Source of the DNA: Miltoncostaea marina
Lineage (GTDB): Bacteria; Actinomycetota; Thermoleophilia; Miltoncostaeales; Miltoncostaeaceae
Assembly: GCF_018141525.1 (NCBI RefSeq)
Contig: NZ_CP064655.1
Coordinates: forward strand, 1,798,001 to 1,862,000
Length of the DNA stretch: 64,000 bases
Direction of reading: 5' to 3'
The notes below the pieces were generated by a model that was not told where the DNA came from, did not search any database, and saw only the letters and a list, made by a program, of their open reading frames with translations. The position numbers were made by a program, and so were the translations under genes. Positions 26,430 through 36,559 of this stretch are shown in pieces. Positions within the stretch are counted from its first letter, which is position 1; each line of letters starts with the position of its first letter.

Positions 26430-26960
26430 CTACCGCGCGGCGGCCCCGCGGGCGGCCGCGGCGGTGGCGCGCGCGTCGGCGATCGACTGGCGCAGGATGC
26501 CGGCGTCCACCAGCCCCGACCAGCGGTTGGCGAGCGTGCGGTCGCGCGCGATCACGGCGACCGACGGCGTCCCGGTCACGCCGAGCACGTCGGCGAGGTC
26601 GCCGAAGCGGGTCCCCCCGAGCGTGTAGCTGAAGAACCGCACCCCGTCGCGCGGGCCGGCCTCGGCGCGCACCTCCTTCAGGGCCGCCGCCACGGCGCGG
26701 TCGTCCGCGGGGCCGGCCATGACGAAGGACACCACCAGGACGTCGCGGCCGCGCAGGGCCCTGCGGACCGCGGCCGGCGTGTCCGGGCCCGGCGTCACGA
26801 CGCCGCCCGGGGCCACGGAGGCCACGGCGACGGGCGCCGCGGCGACCTGCGCCGTGATGGCGGGCTGCAGCTCGGCGGCCTCGTCGCCCCCGCAGCCGGC
26901 CGCCACGAGGGCGGCGGCCGCCGCGAGGGGCGCCAGCGCGACGAGCGCGTGGCGCCTCAT
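26430..26960 (-). CDS. Thioredoxin-fold lipoprotein without a CxxC motif
   Basis: A 176-residue exported lipoprotein: signal peptide with lipobox LVAAGC at residues 18-23. The mature part has the thioredoxin outline: a strand (DVLVVSFVMAGP), a helix, and GDLADVLGVTGTPSVAVI with the cis-Pro. The active-site CxxC position reads MAGPADD, so it cannot be a disulphide oxidoreductase. A binding or peroxiredoxin-like structural role is possible. It starts only about 20 bp after the 3' end of the 6S RNA candidate on the same strand and lacks an RBS, so it may be part of the same transcript. Confidence 0.7.
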   Translation of the reverse strand: MRRHALVALAPLAAAAALVAAGCGGDEAAELQPAITAQVAAAPVAVASVAPGGVVTPGPDTPAAVRRALRGRDVLVVSFVMAGPADDRAVAAALKEVRAEAGPRDGVRFFSYTLGGTRFGDLADVLGVTGTPSVAVIARDRTLANRWSGLVDAGILRQSIADARATAAAARGAAAR

Positions 26961-26967
26961 CGGCGGA

Positions 26968-26982
26968 GGGGCTCGATGCCCC
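26968..26982 (-). terminator. Hairpin after the 6S RNA candidate
   Basis: GGGGC-N5-GCCCC forms a five-bp stem directly after the closing stem of the 6S RNA. No U-tract follows, so it may be a processing or weak termination element, and readthrough into the lipoprotein gene is possible. Confidence 0.35.
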
Positions 26983-27125
26983 GCGGTGCCGTTCCGGCCT
27001 GTGACTTGAACCTGCCATAGCAGGTGGGCGACGGGCTGGCCACGCCTTCGCGGGACCGTGACGCCATCTCCCTCATCACTCGTGTTGGCTCAAGGTGTGA
27101 GCCGGTGGCGAACACTGCAGGGCAC
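26983..27125 (-). ncRNA. ssrS: 6S RNA (RNA polymerase regulator)
   Basis: On the minus strand the sequence carries the 6S hallmarks. The 5' part reads TGTTCGCCACCGG followed by a hairpin GGCTC-N7-GAGCC (loop ACACCTT), matching the TGTTCGC...CGG...CCTTGAGCC signature of the 5' bubble strand. The 3' part has the hairpin CCTGC-TATG-GCAGG, then GGTTCAAGTCACAGGCC, matching the E. coli GGTTCAAGGGTTACAGCC region where product RNA starts. The ends pair (GGTGCC near 27121-27126 with GGCACC at 26985-26990). A TAGACT -10 box lies five to six bases before the inferred 5' end. At about 143 nt it is shorter than the E. coli RNA. 6S RNA mimics an open promoter and sequesters housekeeping RNA polymerase. Confidence 0.8.
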
Positions 27126-27136
27126 CTCCGAGTCTA
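27126..27136 (-). promoter_or_regulatory. -10 box of the 6S RNA gene
   Basis: TAGACT on the minus strand (plus 27131-27136) is placed correctly for transcription to begin around 27124-27125, at the base of the closing stem. The -35 region (GTGCCG at 17-bp spacing) is weak. Confidence 0.5.
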
Positions 27137-27279
27137 GCCGCTGATCCTCGTGTCGGCACCCTCCGGGTGATCTTGAACCGGCGGGCAGCGGCGGCCTGGG
27201 CATCGTGTCCATGAGGCCTTCACCCGCCGGCGGCGCGGCGCGACCCTGGACCTCCCGCCCGCGCCGACCCGGAGCCGAC

Positions 27280-27519
27280 GTGCTCGTCCCCCCGCCGCCC
27301 CCCACCTACACGCTCGCCCCCGACGTCCGGCCCCTCGGGCCGGGCGAGCAGGCCGCCCTCGAGAACACCCTGAGGGCCCTCACCGGCCGCGTCACCGGCG
27401 TGATCGTGACGGCCGCAGGCACCACCCTGAGCCACCACGTGCTCGAGCTCTCGACGCCGGCCGGCTCGCTGCTCGTGCTCGAGCGCGTCGCCACCCCCGC
27501 CGAGGCCGCCGTCCGCTGA
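27280..27519 (+). CDS. Small unknown protein
   Basis: A 79-residue frame from GTG 27280 (open upstream to 27205, but the earlier residues are Pro/Arg-rich and unlike a protein start). The core NTLRALTGRVTGVIVTAAGT and HHVLELSTPAGSLLVLERV look like two strands and a helix of a small alpha/beta domain. I recognise no family. It lies directly upstream of the palindromic tandem array. Confidence 0.4.
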   Translation: MLVPPPPPTYTLAPDVRPLGPGEQAALENTLRALTGRVTGVIVTAAGTTLSHHVLELSTPAGSLLVLERVATPAEAAVR

Positions 27520-27554
27520 TGCCCGCCCCGGCGCTCCCCCGGGGCGCCGGGGGT

Positions 27555-27984
27555 CGGCGTCACGTGGCGCCCGGGGGTCGCGCCGAATGGCGCAGGGGGT
27601 CGACGCCACGTGGCGCGACGGCGGCGGCGCCCGGGGGTCGCGCCGAATGGCGCAGGGGGTCGACGCCACGTGGCGCGACGGCGGCGGCGCCCGGGGGTCG
27701 CGCCGAATGGCGCAGGGGGTCGACGCCACGTGGCGCGACGGCGGCGGCGCCCGGGGGTCGCGCCGAATGGCGCAGGGGGTCGACGCCACGTGGCGCGACG
27801 GCGGCGGCGCCCGGGGGTCGCGCCGAATGGCGCAGGGGGTCGACGCCAAGGGGCGCGACGGCGGCGGCGCCGGGGGTCGCGCCGAATGGCGCAGGGGGTC
27901 GACGCCAAGGGGCGCGACGGCGGCGGCGCCGGGGGTCGCGCCGAATGGCGCACGGGGGTCGCGCCGAGTGGCGCGACCCCGCGG
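27555..27984. repeat. Tandem array of 60-bp units, each with two palindromes
   Basis: The rows beginning at 27601, 27661, 27721 and 27781 are four identical 60-bp units; one partial unit precedes them, and two 59-bp variants follow (27841 and 27901). Each unit holds an inverted repeat GCGCC-GAAT-GGCGC (seven copies, starting at 27580, 27640, 27700, 27760, 27820, 27879 and 27938) and a second palindrome. The second is CGCCACGTGGCG (27604, 27664, 27724, 27784), changed to CGCCAAGGGGCG in the two last units. Because the unit length is 60, all frames stay open, but I see no protein family, RBS or codon pattern; I treat it as non-coding. It stops about 20 bp before the promoter of the gene at 28015. 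Confidence 0.9.
27955..27980. repeat. Terminal hairpin of the array, 11-bp perfect stem
   Basis: GGGGTCGCGCC-GAGT-GGCGCGACCCC is a perfect 11-bp inverted repeat around a four-base centre. It closes the array and extends the common GCGCC-N4-GGCGC core by six bp on each side. No T-tract follows, so a standard terminator role is unlikely. Confidence 0.8.
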
Positions 27985-28002
27985 CCGGCGCCCACCCCGC
28001 GC

Positions 28003-28014
28003 TAGGGTCGGCCG
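28003..28014 (+). promoter_or_regulatory. Leaderless -10 box of the small helix-turn-helix-like gene
   Basis: TAGGGT at 28003-28008 is exactly six bases before ATG 28015. The palindromic array ends just upstream, about where a -35 element would sit. Confidence 0.5.
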
Positions 28015-28365
28015 ATGAGCGACGACGACGCCCTCGGCGAGCGCCTGGAGATGCTCCTGGTCATGCGCTGGCTGGAGGAGGGCGCGGACGAGCGCGGCGA
28101 GGTCGGCGTGCCGGTGCTCGACGCGGCGCGCGAGCTGGGCCTGGACGACGACCGCGCCGGCGTGCTCGCCGTGATGGGCGCGCTCGGCAGCCTCGAGGAC
28201 CGGGGCGCGGTCCGCGTCACCTGGCCCGCCTCGCCGTCGGGCCACGCGCTCGTCGTGCTGACCGAGGACCTGCGCGGCGACGCCCGCCGCCTGTTCGGCG
28301 GCCCGCCCGGGCCGCCCGCGCCCCCCGGGCCGCCGGGCCCGGGCGGGCGGCCGCCGTCAGCCTGA
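28015..28365 (+). CDS. Small protein with winged-helix-like core
   Basis: A 116-residue acidic protein. Residues 1-80 alternate helices in a pattern like a winged helix: [17 protein letters not shown], then [34 protein letters not shown] and a wing-like strand pair (VRVTWPAS ... [10 protein letters not shown]). The last 25 residues are Pro/Gly-rich. No named family is recognised. Its promoter abuts the palindromic array, so it could bind those sites (speculative). It converges with aspS, overlapping by nine bp. Confidence 0.6.
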   Translation: MSDDDALGERLEMLLVMRWLEEGADERGEVGVPVLDAARELGLDDDRAGVLAVMGALGSLEDRGAVRVTWPASPSGHALVVLTEDLRGDARRLFGGPPGPPAPPGPPGPGGRPPSA

Positions 28366-30147
28366 GGCGCGCCCCGGCTGCTCGGCGGCCGCGGGCCGCA
28401 CGCCCAGCTCGCGCAACTGCAGCGGGTCGACCGACGACGGGGCGCCCGTGAGGGGGTCGGCCCCGGTGGCCGTCTTCGGGAAGGCGATCACGTCGCGGAT
28501 CGAGCGCTCGCCGGCGAGCAGCATCACCAGGCGGTCGAGGCCGAGCGCGATGCCGCCGTGGGGCGGCGCGCCCAGGCGCAGCGCCCGCAGCAGGAAGCCG
28601 AACTTCGCCTCGGCCTCCTCCTCCCCGAGCCCGATGAGGGCGAAGACGCGCTCCTGCACCGCCCGGTCGTGGATGCGGATGCTGCCGCCGCCGATCTCGA
28701 GGCCGTTGAGCACGACGTCATAGGCCAGCGAGCGCACCGCGCCGGGGTCGGACTCGAGGCGCTCGACGTCCTCGGGGCTCGGCGCCGTGAACGGGTGGTG
28801 CAGCGAGTCCCAACGGTCCTCGTCGGCGTTCCACTCCACGAGCGGGAAGTCGACGATCCAGACCGGCGCCCAGGCGCCCTCGGGCACCAGGCCATGGCGC
28901 TCAGCGAACCGCACCCGAAGGGTGCCGAGCACGGACTGGGCGACGGGCTCGGCGTCGGCCACCATCGCGACGAGGTCGCCCGGCGCGGCGCCGAGGTCGC
29001 CGGCCAGGCCGCCCAGGAAGCGGGCGACCGGCGAGCGCAGCCCGCCGTCCTCCTCCACCGCGGCCCACACGAGCCCCTTGGCCCCGAGCTCACGGGCCTC
29101 GGCCATCAGCTCGTCGCCCACCTTGCGGCTCACGCCGGAGCCGGCCCCCGGCACCACGAGCGCCCGCACCACGCCGCCGGCGCCGACCGCGCCCTCGAAC
29201 ACGCCGAAGCCCGAGGCCGCCGCCCGCTCGGTCCAGTCGAGGATCTCCATGCCGTACCGCAGGTCGGGCCGGTCGGTGCCGAACCGCCGCATCGCCTCGG
29301 CGTAGGACATGCGCGGGAACGGCGCCGCGATCTCGGCGCCGGCGGCGGCGAACGACTCCTCCAGCACCCGCTCGACCAGGCGCTGCACGTCGGCCGGCTC
29401 CACGAACGAGGCCTCGAGGTCGAGCTGGGTGAACTCCGGCTGGCGGTCGGCGCGCAGGTCCTCGTCGCGGAAGCAGCGGACCACCTGGTAGTAGCGCTCC
29501 AGCCCGCCGACCATCAGCAGCTGCTTGAACAGCTGCGGGCTCTGCGGCAGCGCGTACCAGGAGCCGCGCTGCAGGCGGCTCGGCACCAGGAAGTCGCGCG
29601 CGCCCTCGGGCGTGGAGCGGGTGAGCACGGGCGTCTCGACCTCGAGGAAGCCCTCGTCGTCGAGCACCCGGCGCATCGCGGCGGTCACCCGGGAGCGCAT
29701 CTCCAGCGCCCGCAGCCGGCGCGGCCGGCGCACGTCGAGGTAGCGGTAGGTGAGCCGCAGCTCCTCGGAGGCCTCCTGGTTCTCGTCCTCCACGGAGAAC
29801 GGCAGCGGGTCGGCCTCGGACAGCATCTCGAGCGAGTCCGCGCGCAGCTCGACCGCCCCCGTGGCGAGCGCCGGGTTGACCGTGGCCGGATCGCGGGCGA
29901 CCACCTCGCCCGCCACGCTCACGACGTCCTCGGGGCTGAGGTCGCCGGCCGCCACGTCCATCGCGCCCTCGCCCTCGCCGGGGTGGAACACCAGCTGCAG
30001 CAGCCCCGAGCGGTCGCGCAGGTCGATGAACACGACGCCGCCGTGGTCGCGGCGGCGGTGGACCCATCCCGACACGCGCACGCGCTCGCCGAGAGCCGCG
30101 GCGGCGCCGAGGCAGGTGTGGGTCCTGTAGCGGTCAGCTCCGATCAT
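28357..30147 (-). CDS. aspS: Aspartyl-tRNA synthetase (bacterial type)
   Basis: A 596-residue class II synthetase. An N-terminal OB fold for the anticodon ([23 protein letters not shown]) is followed by motif 2 [20 protein letters not shown], a bacterial-type GAD insertion in the middle (about 290-410), and motif 3 [16 protein letters not shown] 30147 overlaps the hisS stop (ATGA). Last gene of the operon FtcD-like / membrane protein / hisS / aspS. Whether it is discriminating for tRNA-Asp or also charges tRNA-Asn cannot be decided from this window. Confidence 0.96.
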   Translation of the reverse strand: MIGADRYRTHTCLGAAAALGERVRVSGWVHRRRDHGGVVFIDLRDRSGLLQLVFHPGEGEGAMDVAAGDLSPEDVVSVAGEVVARDPATVNPALATGAVELRADSLEMLSEADPLPFSVEDENQEASEELRLTYRYLDVRRPRRLRALEMRSRVTAAMRRVLDDEGFLEVETPVLTRSTPEGARDFLVPSRLQRGSWYALPQSPQLFKQLLMVGGLERYYQVVRCFRDEDLRADRQPEFTQLDLEASFVEPADVQRLVERVLEESFAAAGAEIAAPFPRMSYAEAMRRFGTDRPDLRYGMEILDWTERAAASGFGVFEGAVGAGGVVRALVVPGAGSGVSRKVGDELMAEARELGAKGLVWAAVEEDGGLRSPVARFLGGLAGDLGAAPGDLVAMVADAEPVAQSVLGTLRVRFAERHGLVPEGAWAPVWIVDFPLVEWNADEDRWDSLHHPFTAPSPEDVERLESDPGAVRSLAYDVVLNGLEIGGGSIRIHDRAVQERVFALIGLGEEEAEAKFGFLLRALRLGAPPHGGIALGLDRLVMLLAGERSIRDVIAFPKTATGADPLTGAPSSVDPLQLRELGVRPAAAEQPGRASG

Positions 30148-31406
30148 CCGGTCAGCTCCTGGACGAGGTCGCCGAGCGGCACCTGGCGCTGCTCGCCGCG
30201 CTCCATGTCACGGATCGTCGCCACCCCGGCCTCGTGCTCGCGCGGCCCCACGATCACCGCGTGGCGCGCGCCGAGCGAGGCGGCGTGGCGCATCATGGCC
30301 TTCATGCTGCGCCCGCGCAGGTCGCTGTCGCAGCGCAGGCCGCCCTCGCGGAGCCGCTCGAGCACGGGCAGCAGGTCGAGCCGCAGCGCCGGGTCGGGCA
30401 CCGCGAGGTACACGTCGATGCCCTCGGCGGGCGGCTCGGCCGCCGACTCGAGCGCGAGCGCGATGCGCTCGATGCCCGCGCCGAAGCCGATCCCGGGGGT
30501 GGGCGGGCCGCCGAGCCCCTCCACGAGCCCGTCGTAGCGCCCGCCGCCGCCCACGGCGCTCTGGGCGCCGAGGTGGTCGGAGACGAACTCGAAGACGGTC
30601 ATCGTGTAGTAGTCGAAGCCGCGCACGAGGGTGGGGTCCTCCTCGTAGGCGATCCCCAGCCGCCCGAGCGCCTCCAGCACCCGCTCGCGGTGCGCCGCGG
30701 CGGCCGGCGACAGGTGGTCGAGCAGCTTCGGCGCCTCGCGCATGATCTCGGCGATGCGCGGGTCCTTCGCGTCGAAGAGCCGCAGCGGGTTGAGCCGCAT
30801 GCGCGCGCGGGCGTCCTCGTCGAGGTCGCCGCGGTGGCGCTCGAGGTACTCCATCAGGCGCTCGCGGTAGGGCCCGCGGCTCTCCGCGTCGCCCATGGAG
30901 CCGAGGGTCAGGCGCACGCCCGGCACGCCGAGGCGGCGGTAGATGCCGTCGAGCAGGGCGATGACCTCGGCGTCGAGCAACGGGTCGTCGCTGCCGATCG
31001 CCTCGGCGCCCACCTGCCAGTGCTCGCGGTAGCGGCCCGCCTGGGGGGCCTCGTAGCGGAACATCGGGGCGGCGTACCAGAGCTTCACCGGCAGCGGCTG
31101 CTTGTGCATGCCGTGCTGCACGAACGCCCGCACGACGGGCGCCGTGCCCTCCGGGCGCAGGCTCAGCGAGCGGCCCCCGCCGTCCTCGAAGGTGTACATC
31201 TCCTTGCGCACCACGTCGGTGCTCTCGCCCACGCCGCGCAGGAAGAGGCCGGTCTCCTCGAAGGTCGGCGTCACGATGCGGCGGTAGCCGTAGCGCTCGA
31301 ACGCGTCCCTGGCGACGTCGATCACCCGCTGGCGCAGGCTGCTCTCGGGCGGCAGGACGTCCCGCGTGCCGCGGGGCGCCGCCACGCGGCGGCCGCCGGC
31401 GCTCAC
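30144..31406 (-). CDS. hisS: Histidyl-tRNA synthetase
   Basis: A 420-residue class II synthetase. [13 protein letters not shown] is the usual N-terminal block; motif 2 is [17 protein letters not shown], with the histidine-binding [15 protein letters not shown] and motif 3 [17 protein letters not shown]-terminal anticodon-binding domain follows (about 325-420). GTG 31406 overlaps the upstream stop (GTGA). hisS followed directly by aspS is a frequent bacterial order. Confidence 0.97.
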   Translation of the reverse strand: MSAGGRRVAAPRGTRDVLPPESSLRQRVIDVARDAFERYGYRRIVTPTFEETGLFLRGVGESTDVVRKEMYTFEDGGGRSLSLRPEGTAPVVRAFVQHGMHKQPLPVKLWYAAPMFRYEAPQAGRYREHWQVGAEAIGSDDPLLDAEVIALLDGIYRRLGVPGVRLTLGSMGDAESRGPYRERLMEYLERHRGDLDEDARARMRLNPLRLFDAKDPRIAEIMREAPKLLDHLSPAAAAHRERVLEALGRLGIAYEEDPTLVRGFDYYTMTVFEFVSDHLGAQSAVGGGGRYDGLVEGLGGPPTPGIGFGAGIERIALALESAAEPPAEGIDVYLAVPDPALRLDLLPVLERLREGGLRCDSDLRGRSMKAMMRHAASLGARHAVIVGPREHEAGVATIRDMERGEQRQVPLGDLVQELTG

Positions 31407-31744
31407 CGGCTCTGCGGGCGGGCGCGCGCCTCGGTCCAGCGCTTCATCTGGCGCTTGTACCGGAAGCGGTCGAGGAAGAGCCCCAGCGGCACCATGAGCG
31501 CGAACGCCACCAGGCTCACGAGGAGCGCGCCGACGGCGCTCTCGCCCACGACGTAGACGAGGTACGGGTAGAAGATCGCGGCCACGATGCCCGCGCGCAG
31601 CAGCACCCCCCGCATGGACGGCGGCACCGGCTCGCCGGGGCGCCGCTTGGGCGCCGCCGGCCGCGCCGGGGCCTCGCCCTCGGGCGTGCGCTTGACGGGC
31701 ACGGGCGGCGGGCCCGCGTTCTTGCGGCGCTTGCGCTTCGCCAT
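31403..31744 (-). CDS. Small membrane protein with basic N terminus
   Basis: A 113-residue protein. The first 45 residues are Lys/Arg/Pro-rich (MAKRKRRKNAGPPPVPVKR); two membrane helices follow (about 48-68 and 70-92) and a basic C terminus. No named family is recognised. The ATG overlaps the FtcD-like stop (TGATG) and the stop overlaps hisS, so expression is coupled to hisS-aspS. Confidence 0.75.
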   Translation of the reverse strand: MAKRKRRKNAGPPPVPVKRTPEGEAPARPAAPKRRPGEPVPPSMRGVLLRAGIVAAIFYPYLVYVVGESAVGALLVSLVAFALMVPLGLFLDRFRYKRQMKRWTEARARPQSR

Positions 31745-32652
31745 CAGGCGGCCGCCCGCAGCTCGAGCACCTGCCCGGGCCGGAAGCCCGCGATGCCCAT
31801 CGCGGCCGGGCTCGGGCCGCGCATGGCGTCGCGCGGCACCAGGCCCACCAGCTCGGCGTCGCCGGCCTCCACGCCGAGGCGCTCCGCCTCGGCGCGCACG
31901 GCGCGCAGCACCGCGTGCAGCGGTGCCCGGCGATGGTCCTCGACGTTCATCGAGACCTGGGCCATGCCCGCCTCCGGCAGCCACAGGCCGAGCGCCCGCA
32001 CGCCGGGCAGGCCGCCGCCGTCCTCCCGCACGCGGGCGGCGATCGCGCGCGCCTCCGTGAGCGTGGCGTCGGGCAGCCAGACGTTGATCGCGATGAGCGG
32101 CGGCCGCACGCCCACCAGCACGGCGCCGGCGCTCGGGTGCAGCCGCGGCGGGCCGGCGTCGGGCACGATCGCGCCCTCGTCGAGCAGGTGCGCCAGGCCC
32201 TCGAGGCCCTCCCGGCGGAAGTCGCGGGGCCGGGTGCGCGCCGGGTCGGTCGCGACCTCGCCGTACAGGAAGACCGGCAGGTTGACCTCCTCGCCGATGC
32301 GGGCGGCCACGCCGCGGGCGACCTCGGAGGCGAAGGGCACGTCCTCGTCGTGCAGCGCGACGATCGGCGCCACGTCGAGGGCGCCCAGCCGCGGGTGCAC
32401 GCCCCGGTGGCGGCGCACGTCGATGCGGTCGGCGCACTCGCCCGCGAGGTCCACCAGCGCGTCCTGCACGGCCAGCGGCGCCCCGGCCAGGGTGAGCACG
32501 CTGCGGTGGTGGTCCGGGTCGGAGTGCACGTCGATCACCCGCACGCCCGGCTGCTCGCAGGCGCCGACCAGCGCCTCGATGGTCGCGCGGTCGCGGCCCT
32601 CGCTGACGTTCGGCACGGCGACGGTCAGGGGCTGGCCCGGGGAGGGCGGCAT
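31744..32652 (-). CDS. Glutamate formimidoyltransferase-like protein (FtcD N-domain family)
   Basis: A 302-residue protein matching the formiminotransferase N and C subdomains: VAVPNVSEGRDRATIEALV, DVHSDPDHHRSVLTL (catalytic His region), RRHRGVHPRLGALDVAPIVAL, PVFLYGEVAT and a late LGLWLPEAGMAQVSMNVED block. The family moves a formimino group from formiminoglutamate to tetrahydrofolate in histidine breakdown. No other histidine-degradation gene is nearby, and actinobacterial stand-alone copies are of uncertain role. It is the first gene of the hisS-aspS operon and diverges from the ABC genes over 75 bp. Confidence 0.82.
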   Translation of the reverse strand: MPPSPGQPLTVAVPNVSEGRDRATIEALVGACEQPGVRVIDVHSDPDHHRSVLTLAGAPLAVQDALVDLAGECADRIDVRRHRGVHPRLGALDVAPIVALHDEDVPFASEVARGVAARIGEEVNLPVFLYGEVATDPARTRPRDFRREGLEGLAHLLDEGAIVPDAGPPRLHPSAGAVLVGVRPPLIAINVWLPDATLTEARAIAARVREDGGGLPGVRALGLWLPEAGMAQVSMNVEDHRRAPLHAVLRAVRAEAERLGVEAGDAELVGLVPRDAMRGPSPAAMGIAGFRPGQVLELRAAA

Positions 32653-32682
32653 GCCGGCCTCATCGCCGCGGGCCGCGGTCGC

Positions 32683-32711
32683 TTGTGCGGCCCGGTGGCC
32701 TCCTTTATCGT
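32683..32711 (+). promoter_or_regulatory. Promoter of the ABC transporter pair
   Basis: TTGTGC at 32683-32688, a 17-bp spacer and TATCGT at 32706-32711 form a good sigma-70-type promoter. The TTG start at 32728 is 16 bases after the -10 box, so the leader is about ten bases and lacks a Shine-Dalgarno. A GTG at 32718 is out of frame and meets a stop. Confidence 0.55.
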
Positions 32712-32727
32712 TCACCAGTGAATCACC

Positions 32728-34475
32728 TTGAGCGTTCTCCTCCGCCTGCTGCGCTTCCTGAGGCCCCACACCGCCCGGGTGGCCGTCACCGCCCTCAGCG
32801 CGGCAGGCCTCATGGCGTGCTCCGTCACCTTGCCATACCTGACCGGGAGGGTGATCGACGACGTCCTCGAACAGGGCGACCGCGGGGCGCTCGGCCCGCT
32901 CGTCGCGGCGGTCGTCGCCATCGTGGTGGTGCGGATGGCCCTCGGCGTGGTGCGCCGCTGGGTCTCGGGCGGCGTGAGTTTGGCGGTCGAGTACGACCTG
33001 CGCGCCCGCCTCTTCTCGCACCTGCAGCGCATGTCGCTCGCCTACTTCGATCGCATGCCCGTGGGCCAGCTCATGTCGCGCGCGACCAGCGACCTGCAGA
33101 CCGTGCGCTTCTTCCTGGGCTACGGCCTCATCTTCCTGTTCATGCAGGCGTTCACCCTCGTCATCGTAGCCGGGGTCCTGCTGTGGATGGACTGGCGGCT
33201 CGCCGCCCTCGCCCTGCTGATGGGGCCGGCGCTGCTGGTGATCGCCTGGCGCTACAGCCGGCGCAACAACCCGGTGCAGATCGACGTGCAGCAGAAGGTG
33301 GCCGAGGTCACCGAGATGGCCGAGGAGAGCGCGGTCGGCATCCGGGTGATCAAGGCCTTCGGCCGCGAGGCCGACCGCTCGAGCCGCTTCGGCTCGACGT
33401 CGCGGCGGGCCTTCGACCGCAGCATGGACGGGGCCCACATCCGGGCGCTCTACCAGCCCCTCATGGGGTTCGTGCCGGTGCTCGGTCTGGCGGTGGTGCT
33501 GATCTACGGCGGCCTGCAGACCATCGAGGACAGGTTGAGCCTCGGCGAGTTCGTCGCCTTCTACCTCTACCTGACCCTGCTCATGGCGCCGTTCCGCTCG
33601 CTGGGGATGCTCGTGGGCCAGGCCCAGCGGGCGATCGCGGGCGGCACGCGCATCTTCGAGGTGCTCGACACCGTCCCCGAGATCACCGAGCAACCCGGCG
33701 CGCGGGGCCTGCCGCCCGGCGGCGGCGAGATCCGCTTCGAGGGGGTCTCCTTCGCCTACGGCCCCGACGCGCCGGAGATCCTGCGCGGCATCGACCTCGT
33801 CGTGCCGGCCGGGGCGACCGTCGCCGTCATCGGCCCCACCGGCTCCGGCAAGACCACCCTCACCCAGCTCATCCCGCGCTTCTACGACCCCACCGCGGGC
33901 CGGGTGCTGATCGACGGCGCCGACGTGCGCGACCTGCGGCTGGCCGACCTGCGCCAGGCCGTCGGGATGGTGTCGCAGGACCCGTTCCTGTTCTCGACGA
34001 GCGTGCGGGAGAACATCGCCTACGGCCGGCCCGACGCGACCGAGGAGGAGGTGCGGGCGGCGGCCCGCATGGCGCAGGCCGAGGCGTTCATCGACGCCCT
34101 CCCCGAGGGCTTCGACACGGTCGTCGGCGAGCGCGGCTTCACCCTCTCGGGCGGCCAGCGCCAGCGCGTGGCGATCGCGCGGGCGCTGATCACCGACCCG
34201 CGCATCCTGATCCTGGACGAGGCCACGGCGTCGGTCGACGCCTCGACGGAGCGCGAGATCCAGGCCGCCCTGCGGGCGGTCATGCGCGGGCGCACCACGC
34301 TCGTCATCGCGCACCGCCTCTCGACCCTCTCCCTCGCCGACGAGCTCGTGGTGCTCGAGGGCGGCCGGGTGGCCGCCCGCGGCGGCCACGACGAGCTGTA
34401 CGCCACCAGCCCGGTCTACCGCGAGATCCACGACGGCGGGCTCGCGCGCCCCGACCTGATCGCGCGGGAGGCCTG

Positions 34476-34476
<1 letters not shown>
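32728..34476 (+). CDS. ABC exporter half-transporter (first of pair)
   Basis: A 582-residue type I exporter subunit: six membrane helices (about 15-300) fused to a nucleotide-binding domain. Walker A is GPTGSGKTT, the signature is [16 protein letters not shown], Walker B is [13 protein letters not shown], and the H-loop is VIAHRLSTL, all intact. TTG 32728 is the only usable start, since a stop codon lies just upstream in frame and the next ATG is inside the first helix. It overlaps the second half-transporter (TGATG), so the two probably form a heterodimer. Substrate unknown; family members export lipids, drugs or peptides. Confidence 0.92.
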
Positions 34477-36283
<1,807 letters not shown>

Positions 36284-36287
<4 letters not shown>

Positions 36288-36311
36288 GGGCGTGGACCCG
36301 TTTGGTACCAT
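36284..36311 (+). promoter_or_regulatory. tRNA promoter
   Basis: TTGAGG at 36284-36289, overlapping the ABC stop codon, a 16-bp spacer and TACCAT at 36306-36311. tRNA-Gln begins 20 bases after the -10 box. It probably serves both tRNAs. Confidence 0.6.
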
Positions 36312-36330
36312 CGCCAGCGGCCGACGGCGA

Positions 36331-36401
36331 TGGGGGATCGTCTAGCGGTAGGACGCCGGGTTCTGGCCCCGGTAGCGGGGGTTCGAATCCTCCTCCCCCA
36401 G
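36331..36401 (+). tRNA. tRNA-Gln (anticodon CUG)
   Basis: A cloverleaf can be drawn: acceptor TGGGGGA pairs with TCCCCCA; the anticodon stem CCGGG/CCCGG encloses the loop TTCTGGC with anticodon CTG; the T arm is GGGGG-TTCGAAT-CCTCC with one G-U pair. Discriminator G at 36401; CCA is not encoded. Confidence 0.95.
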
Positions 36402-36430
36402 CTTGCCGCACGGACCCGCAGCACCCATAC

Positions 36431-36503
36431 GGCGCATTCGTCTAGGGGCCTAGGACGCCGCCCTCTCACGGCGGTAACACGGGTTCAAATCCCGTATGCG
36501 CTA
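36431..36503 (+). tRNA. tRNA-Glu (anticodon CUC)
   Basis: Acceptor GGCGCAT pairs with ATGCGCT (G-U at the end). The anticodon stem CCGCC/GGCGG encloses the loop CTCTCAC with anticodon CTC. The T arm is ACGGG-TTCAAAT-CCCGT. Discriminator A at 36503; CCA is not encoded. It lies 29 bp after tRNA-Gln. Confidence 0.95.
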
Positions 36504-36511
36504 CCTCACCG

Positions 36512-36533
36512 CGACCCCGCCCCGGCGGGGTCG
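36512..36533 (+). terminator. Terminator hairpin after the tRNA pair
   Basis: CGACCCCGCC-CC-GGCGGGGTCG is a perfect ten-bp inverted repeat (in practice a slightly shorter stem with a larger loop), followed by a T-containing run TCGTCGTTCC. It also lies just beyond the 3' end of the convergent oxidoreductase gene. Confidence 0.6.
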
Positions 36534-36559
36534 TCGTCGTTCCGGGCCCTCGGGGGCGC

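Noticed and set aside
27555-27984. CRISPR array
   Set aside because: The whole 60-bp unit repeats; there are no unique spacers, and no cas genes are nearby.
27519-28451. Long open frames on both strands across the 60-bp tandem array
   Set aside because: They exist because the repeat length is divisible by three and lacks stops. The products are pure repeat translations (for example MAQGVDATWRDGGGARGSRR units) without start signals, and they run across the promoter and start of the gene at 28015.
32718-32720. GTG at 32718 as start of the first ABC gene
   Set aside because: It is in another frame; TTG 32728 is the only in-frame start before the first membrane helix.
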